A DNA stretch of 64,000 nucleotides, from positions 186,001 to 250,000 of the forward strand of contig CANTFL010000146.1 of assembly GCA_947650285.1 (NCBI GenBank). The letters are read 5' to 3'. Shown here one piece after another: positions 57,290 to 64,000 of this stretch; the stretch's first letter is position 1, and each line of letters starts with the position of its first letter. Position numbers and translations under genes: made by a program. The stretch comes from Hyaloperonospora brassicae. Taxonomy: Eukaryota > Oomycota > Peronosporomycetes > Peronosporales > Peronosporaceae. The notes under the pieces are model-generated. The model was not told the DNA's origin, did no database searches, and saw nothing but the letters and a program-made list of their open reading frames with translations.

Positions 57290-59605
57290 GGTTTTGTCGA
57301 TTCCAAGGGAGCAATTGGACTAAATCGCGACGCACAAACGATGTTCTCGTTCAAGTCTGCGCTCTGACTGCATCACGAGTGTGTAGGGGTCGTAAACGGT
57401 TCGACGACAGTGACTACAAGCTGACACACGATTGATGCAAGAGCACGAACGTCTAGTTCTTGCGCGCAGAATCCGACACAACTACTTACACTGAACTTGC
57501 CGACTTGTCAATGATGATCGTCGGATGTACACGTCAGCACTAGACGTACATCTCGACTTGCGATCATTGTTTACTGGCACCGAAATGGCTCCGGCCAGCG
57601 AGTAGCGGCGGTAAGGGTTCTTCTGAACACTTACCTTCTGAACAATTCCGCTACAAATGGATTGTTTTTGTCCTACGTATTCGATCACCGGTCCTTCTGC
57701 TACGTCAAAGTGGAACTGCGGGTATTGCAACGGGCGTTGGCATGGAGCGAAGATGCCTATAAATCACCACACATCGAAACCGTGGAAAACGCTTGTTGTA
57801 GCACCGAGTTGTATACGTCTTAATGAAAACAGTGAAGCACGCTGTCGTTCAGGGTAACTTTCGTTCCAACAGTCTGCATGGTGCTTTTGCCACGAACGCG
57901 TTCTATGTGATGAAGTGGCGCTTCTTTTGTACTCAACGCTAGTGAAGTGTGTCATACCGACATGAAGCGCCCCGGCCAGAACACGCGCCACGATGTTTTC
58001 GACCAAGTACTTCATCCCAGACGTGCAGTATGCTGTCAGTACTGTTCTTCTTGTGGTCTTCTCCTTCGAGCGACTACGATTACGCTACGTTGTTTTCCGT
58101 ATGATATGAGACGTTGTATCTAATTCGTATACTGCAATAGCTCGTACAGGATGGATCAGAAGGGAAGTCAGGAACGTTTATTCTCTCTCTTTTGCCAGCT
58201 CTGTCAAGCTGGGACTATGAAAGATGCGCGTGGCAATCCTGACACAATGACGGATCCAATCGTCATGCTGCCTACTACCCGCACCTCCTTCGGCCTCTTC
58301 ACTTTCGTGCGACGATCGTGAACGCCGTAATTGGAATCAAGGTCGGAGAGAGGTCAGCGACTACATCGCCACTTGTCGTTGTCGCAGCAGAACCTTCCTC
58401 CGAGTATGTGTTTTTGCGACTGTCTTCTTCCATCAGATTCATCAGCGTCGCTTCCATCTGCTCCTTCGTCAGCCTCTCCAAGAACTTGGCACCAAAGGGA
58501 TTGTCCATATTTGCCTGCGCCAATGTTTTCAAGTCGTCAAACACAACCGTGTGTGTCGTGCAGTACGACTTGACCTGTCGGAACCCCGCAGCTTGTAGCT
58601 CCTTCAGCACCCTCTCTCGATCCGATGCTGCCACCAACGACGGATAGTTCAGTGGCTCTCCATCACTTTCTGAAGCATTGCACATATCCGTAACCCTATC
58701 AAACCATATCAAGTTCGAACTCTTGTCAGCCCACGCCGTGACAATGAAAAGGCCGTCGTCTTTCAACACGCGACGAGCTGCTGTCCACGCTGGGGTGCGA
58801 TCGATGATGATACTGAGCCCGAAATTCGAGCCGACGGCATCGACCGACGCAGTCGGAATGCTTTCCAGCTTCGTCCCGTCTGCTTGCAACGGGGTGATCG
58901 CGGCACGGAACGGACGTAACGCGGGGTCGTCTTCCAGCGCATTCGTCACTTGCTGCAACATTACGTCCGACCAATCCGACGCGGTAATGCGTATGTCCGT
59001 CTTCGTATGGAGATATCGACGTGCGAATTCGAAGCTAAGGACTCCAGGGCCACAGCCAACGTCCAGGAAGTGGAAAGGAACACCCGACTTTGCATTGTGA
59101 TCGAGTTTCTCGAGAATGTCACGGTGCGCAATTCGCAGTGCGTCGGCGGCCCAGTACTGAGTCATCGGACTAAAGACCGAGCTATAGGTCGTTGCATGGG
59201 CGGACCACTTGGCATCCGTATAATCGTTCTCCATTTACGAAAAGATTGGAGGATTTTCGAGTAAAGGTATGGGAGAAAAAGGTGCGGAATTTGAGGTGTG
59301 CGTGGGTCAAAATCAGGATCGAGGGTGTTGTTTTGGAGCAGGCAAATGCCGAAGTGAGTGGATTGAATGTTTACCTTTACCGAAGCTTGTTCGACTTGAT
59401 CTGCCTTGAGCTATTCATGCGACTTCTCAAACACCAAAAACGATTTCGTGACTTTTCGAACACTTGAGATGATTTCGTGACTTTTCAAATCCCAAAGATG
59501 ATTCAGTGGAAAGGAGAAACCGTTCTACGTCATGTAAGAATATTATCCATAACCGCCGTGACATGAGCAACGGTACTTCAACACAGGAGCAGGTCCATGG
59601 GTCAC
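57290..59605. repeat. Segmental duplication, copy B
   Basis: 57290-57680 repeats the left flank of the gypsy element (48904-49298). From 57355 it follows copy A (29895 on) through the methyltransferase gene to about 59600, with about 280 extra bases at 57723-58000 that copy A lacks. Confidence 0.8.
58299..59234 (-). CDS. SAM-dependent class I methyltransferase, copy B
   Basis: 311 residues, collinear without gaps with copy A (30546-31481). The SAM-binding glycine motif DVGCGPG, the DWSD acidic motif and the SVDAVGSNFG segment are unchanged. Roughly 31 substitutions lie mainly at the N-terminus, around residues 174-200 (FDRVTDMCNASESDGEPLNY compared with FDKLTDMFNAAGGDGEPLPH) and around 236-250. 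The cluster near 180-200 lies in the usual cap or substrate-side region, so the two enzymes may differ in substrate. No stop or frameshift is present. The surrounding non-coding bases are also duplicated, so both probably share promoter sequence. Confidence 0.8.
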   Translation of the reverse strand: MENDYTDAKWSAHATTYSSVFSPMTQYWAADALRIAHRDILEKLDHNAKSGVPFHFLDVGCGPGVLSFEFARRYLHTKTDIRITASDWSDVMLQQVTNALEDDPALRPFRAAITPLQADGTKLESIPTASVDAVGSNFGLSIIIDRTPAWTAARRVLKDDGLFIVTAWADKSSNLIWFDRVTDMCNASESDGEPLNYPSLVAASDRERVLKELQAAGFRQVKSYCTTHTVVFDDLKTLAQANMDNPFGAKFLERLTKEQMEATLMNLMEEDSRKNTYSEEGSAATTTSGDVVADLSPTLIPITAFTIVARK

Positions 59606-60519
59606 GCACGAGTTCTTGGCTACGTGACGGCGCTTATGATGGTTTCAAGAATGTTCGCCATTTTCTCTTCACGATCGACGGACAGACTGTGGCGTCAACA
59701 AAGTAACGATGTAATTTTTTTGCTGACTTGATGATGAAAGCAACCTTTCCATACACACGAGACGAAAGAAAGACGCTACGAGCTACTCTAGTGGCATCAA
59801 TGTATGCTGGACACACCATGTAGATAACGCGCGTTCACATCTCTGGCGATCAAAGCGCCTTGTCGTTGAGAATCCATTTGCCCGTCCGCTTGCTTGAATG
59901 TACTGGACGCTCGCAACGCCATCACGGCCAGAGGAGCGACAAAAAGGCTCCGTGGTATCCATCAGTGGGCGGCATCGCGTGCAATCGCATCGCAATACCC
60001 TTCAGAATAGTTGATGTCGTGTATATGGTTGAGATACTGTAGCAGCTTGCTATTCGTTGCAGTTGCCGCTGCCTGACGAGGCTGGGCAGTTTCACCACCA
60101 CCCCCAAGCACTACTGAAAGCTGGGAGGATCGGAGGCTGTCAGCGTTGCACATGCAGAAGAACGAGTGCCTTGATAAGACAAGAAGTTCAGAGACCAAAC
60201 GTTTGCATGCCTCTCACTCGAGCATCACGGCACCGCATGTACTACTACAGAGGTACGTGCCGCGACGGACGTTTGCTCTTTGTACATATCGAGCGAGTCC
60301 CGCCAGTTGGTCTCGATTTACAACGTGCCGCGACGGATGTTTGCTCGTTGTACATATTGAGCGAGTCCCGCCAGTTTGGGTCTCTATTTACCCGTAAAAG
60401 TGGGTGTTTCATTTTCAGGAGTGACACAATGTTGGAAGCAAACGCAACAAAAGTCCCACGTAACGAAAAGAGCTGCTGGACGGATGGTAAATATGAACAG
60501 CGACAGTGTCGTTTTTGGG
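59606..60519. other. Stretch between copy B and the last copia
   Basis: No recognised gene. Minus-strand frames near 59634-60198 (for example one ending NHIHDINYSEGYCDAIARDAAH) are not random-looking but match no family I know; they could be an eroded exon. A 68-base tandem repeat lies at 60255-60390. Confidence 0.4.
60255..60390 (+). repeat. Two-unit tandem repeat, 68-base unit
   Basis: The unit begins ACGTGCCGCGACGGA at 60255 and again at 60323. Units differ at several bases, and the second ends about 60390 at TCTATTTA. Confidence 0.85.
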
Positions 60520-60807
60520 TGTTAGACAAATACCGAACTGATATATTGAGTGAGGTCCTTAGTTCTCGTACTACTTACGTTTCATCGAGGCCCGATCCTT
60601 ACGATATGTTTTCATCGGATAAGAAACATTGTCGTAGCTCATTTTTCTTTTCGACCTCCTAATCTTCTAGTAATCCGATTTGCACCTGACAGCTGCACCA
60701 CATAAACGCTAACCTTATGATTCCACAACAGTGAGTCACACGCGATTTCCAATGTTTGATACGAATGCATCCATAAAGACATACATACGGTGTAACTTGT
60801 CAACACT
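60520..60807 (-). repeat. 3' LTR of the minus-strand copia at the right end
   Basis: 288 bases. On the minus strand it starts TGTTGACAAG at 60807, after GTGGGAG, and ends TTTGTCTAACA at 60520. The terminal inverted repeat is TGTTGACA/TGTCTAACA-like. Confidence 0.7.
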
Positions 60808-63800
60808 CCCACTCATCGCTACAGGGATGTGCTTGCACTCTTGATTCCACTTGCTTTGCACATGAAGTTAAGTCTCTTGGTTCCCAAAGCATTCGTCAGC
60901 ATATCTGTCAGTTGAACTTCAGTCTTGATGTACTTGACTGATATCGCATCATTCACGACATTTTATCAGATGAAGTGATGGCGAATGTCGATATGCTTCG
61001 TACGCGCGTTGTGTCCGACGTTGCTCGCCAATGCGATTGCTCCTCGGTTGTCCTCCCAAACTTCAATTGCTCCCACTCACTCGTGTTCCAGGTCCTTTAG
61101 CATCGAGCGTTCCCACCGAACTTCCTGCGTACATCAACTAAGTGTCATATATTACGCTTCAGCAGTGCTTAGTGCCACAGTTCGTTGAAACCTTGAATTG
61201 TACACGACTGGTTTGCCCCAAGTTATAACCATGATTCCTGAGACCGAACTTCGATCATCGATGCTGATACCCCAGTCAGAGTCCATAAAAGCCTTCACGA
61301 TGATCTTGTCCCTAGTATGGTCGTACATAATCCCGATGTCTCGCGGCGTCTTGAGGTATGGGAGCACTAGAATGATTGCTTTCCAATGCCGTTGCCCAGG
61401 ATTATCTAACAATCCAGATATCTGATTTACGATGTATGCCACGTCCGCGCGGGTGCATGTCATGACGTATAACAAACATCCGATCAGCGACCGATACGGT
61501 CTTGTATCCATGTCCGACCGCTCATCACTTGTGGTCGGTGACTGCATCTTGGTACACTATAGTCCTGCTTCACATGGGTTCACATCTTTCTTTGCACCTT
61601 GCTGGTCGAATCGTTGGAATACATCGTCGATGTACCTGTTCTGATTGATTGTCAGGATCCCGGATTTGGAATCATGTTTGGCCTCCATTCCCAGTATGAA
61701 CTCGGTCGCAAGTTTCTTCATATTGAACGAGTCTTTTAGCGCGTTCTTGATCGATGTAATCTCTTCACTGGTCTTGGATGCAAGAACATGTCATTGACAT
61801 ACAGGCAAAACATATGCCATGTTGTCGCGACTGTGTTGCACGTATACACATTGGTCGGCCCCACAGCTCTGGAATCAGGTCTTCATAAAACGTGCAAGGG
61901 TGAATGGTTTTGTGCCATCAACTATCAGCTTGCTTGTTCCCATAAGTGGCTTTCTCTAGCTTGCACACCATGCATTTAGTTGCTATAAGTTCTTGTGGCA
62001 CTTCTTGTGGCACTCTCTCCTCGAGGTTGCTGTTCAGGAAAGCTGTGTCCATGTCCATGTGCTCGGACACATACCCCTTCGCTACGATCACCGCCAACAC
62101 AACTCGTATGGAGTCGTGTTAACTGCCGGTGGGTACGTTTCGAAAAAGTCCACACCGAACTTCTGCTTGAATCCCTTTACAACAAGTCTTGCCTTGTACT
62201 TGATGACCGTGCCATGTTCATCCCGCTTTTTTGCGAGAATCCATCGACATCCGATTGGTCGTACATTTTCGATTCTTGTACAAAAACCCAAGACCCGTTC
62301 ACCTTGTGCGCCTTCAGTTCTTCTTCCAGAGCTTTAATCCACTTTGATATATCATCACTTGCAACTGCCTCTTCGTACGTTTTTGGACCTTCATCTGTGC
62401 CCTTAACATTTGCTGCGTATGCTAGCACTGCTTCAGCAAGCAAGAAGTCATCGTCAAACCGTTGTTTCTTGGTAGATGGTGGATTTAAACGATTATCATT
62501 TGCTTCATCGTCATCCGATTCCAGTCCATTCTCAAGCATGAGCACTGGTTCTTGACTGCGACGTGATCGAGATAGTTGGGTCCGGAATACCATGTCACTA
62601 TTCATTCTTTGATACTTTATCGACTCCAATTTTGACGGGTCTTGGTCGTCCAGTTCTTGCATATCGGTGTCTTAAACAAACTCGTCTAAACACTTCATCG
62701 GCTCATCGTGAGTCCGTATCTCCACGTATTCGGGATAGATTGTGTCATCATCATCTTCGATGACCTGGACGATCGTCTTGTCTCTTGATGTCGGTGTGTC
62801 ATAGATTCCGCTGACTTCCCATTCGTCGGGCTTTGCTGATCGTACGACGTGCAGCTTGTGTGCGTCCAAGTCGTATACTCTGTATCCTTTGGTATTTCTC
62901 GCATACCCCAGGAACAAACACTTGAACCCTTTGGGGTCCAACATGGTACGCTCAGTCTTGTCCACGTGTGTATCAATCATCGAAGTAAACACACGCAGCT
63001 CTTCCATTCATAGCTTCACTCGAACTCTCATTTCGTGAAGTGTGGTACCTGGGTGTACCCTGCCGGTCGACCGGTTTATTATATACACTGCCATGACCGC
63101 TTCTGCCCACCAATCCATCAAAACGACTTTGAAGTGAATAATTGACCTTGTATTCTCCAGGATTGTCCGGTTGGATCGTTCCGCCACGCTGTTTTGTTGT
63201 GGGCTGTATAGTACCGTTTTCTGGTGTACGACCCTATTAGTCGTACAGTATTTGTCCATCGCTAGTATACGGATTCCGATCCGTTGCGAGGACGCAAGCA
63301 CTTGACCCTAGAGTTGCACTTTCCTCCGTTCAGTGTATTGAACTCATTGAAAGCTATCAATAATTCTGTCTTCGCCTTGAGGGAGTATGCCACTACGTAC
63401 CGAGAGCGGTCGCCCACAAAGGTGAGCACGTACTTGGCAACGCCTTTTGACTTTGTCTTCATAGGGTCCATCACGTCCATTTGTACAAGCTCCAGCACAC
63501 TGGACATGCGCGCTTGGTATTGCGAAGGCAATCTCTCCACCGTCCGTTTGCCGTTTATGAAACCACCGCACAAATTCTTGACCTTCTTTTTCTTGATCAT
63601 CGGTATCCCCGTCGCTGCTAGTTGAGTTTCCAATTGGACTTCCTCGCTTGGGTGCCCTATTCGAGCATGCCATAGCTCCCACTCATCTTCAACTTGAGCG
63701 TACTCCACATACTGTGCCAGGTCTCGATGACATTCCAGCACGTATGTCTTGCAGAATTTCTGTCCAGATTCCACTTCCTTCGACTTGTTTCAAATGACCC

Positions 63801-64000
63801 ATGAAACTTGACAAAATTCTAAAATCATCCCCCGATCAGCTAATTTGCCCACGGACAGCATCGTCGATTCAAACCTGGAATACGCATAGCTTCAGCCACA
63901 CGTATCCGTTTGCCTTGGATTTACTCTAAGAGTACTTCACCCTTTCCGGCAACGCGAAGGTTCTTACCAATTGTAATGGACACCACAATGCCGCTTGTAA
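60808..64000 (-). mobile_element. Decayed Ty1/copia element running off the window
   Basis: Minus-strand domains in order from the right edge: pre-integrase (EDEWELWHARIGHPS near 63690), integrase (63700-63008, with TFVGDRSRYVVAYSLK and NSVAERSNRTILENTRSI), linker (63007-62177: KCLFLGYARNTKGYRVYD), RT start (RWILAKKRDEHGTVIKYKARL near 62240), a palm region with broken frame (62100-61560), and RNase H (61547-61152: RSLIGCLLYVMTCTRADVAY, FMDSDWGISIDDRSSVSG). Many stops and frameshifts separate the pieces. It is related to the element at 45-48 kb but keeps the RT start that one lacks. The Gag end lies beyond 64000. Confidence 0.75.

Overview
The window looks like a gene-poor, transposon-rich stretch of an oomycete nuclear genome (Peronosporales, for example a Phytophthora or downy-mildew relative). 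The basis is intron-poor genes with short GT-AG introns, Ty1/copia and chromodomain Ty3/gypsy elements, tRNA-derived SINE-like heads and a pogo-like transposase relic. The species cannot be named from sequence alone.

Layout. 1-1430 is the 3' end of a decayed non-LTR retrotransposon. 1457-9325 holds the conserved genes: a SEC12/PREB-like SAR1 exchange factor (+), a USP22/Ubp8-like deubiquitinase in four exons (-), and a CTNNBL1-like armadillo protein (+), the last two transcribed divergently. 9326-26492 is AT-rich and carries only relics: a copia fragment, a SINE-like repeat, a pogo-type DDE pseudogene and LTR-like blocks. 26493-28950 is an inverted, almost identical copy of 1457-3915, with a second intact SEC12-like gene. 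29895-32298 and 57355-59605 are diverged direct copies of one segment, each with an intact class I methyltransferase gene about 90% identical to the other. Between them are a young copia element with a 5-bp target-site duplication nested in a decayed LINE (32591-44830), a decayed minus-strand copia (44838-48735), and a complete-length gypsy chromovirus-like element with two LTRs (49299-57289). The right end (60520-64000) is another decayed minus-strand copia that runs off the window.

The most unusual signal is in the gypsy element. Nearly the whole 8 kb, LTRs and coding regions alike, is made of back-to-back short inverted repeats (arms mostly 7-11 bp, loops mostly 3-10 nt), often one every 25-40 nt. 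Imperfect stems that I noticed are G-T in the plus strand, that is G-U in the element's sense RNA. One LTR stem-loop is present in opposite orientation in the two LTRs. The host genes I spot-checked lack this texture. The same element also carries two antisense reading frames between the integrase and the 3' LTR: a coiled-coil protein overlapping the chromodomain linker, and an acidic/Cys-cluster protein.

The conserved genes act in separate housekeeping processes (ER export, SAGA-type histone deubiquitination, splicing). Nothing suggests they form one pathway. All reading was by eye; identities and counts are approximate unless exact bases are given.
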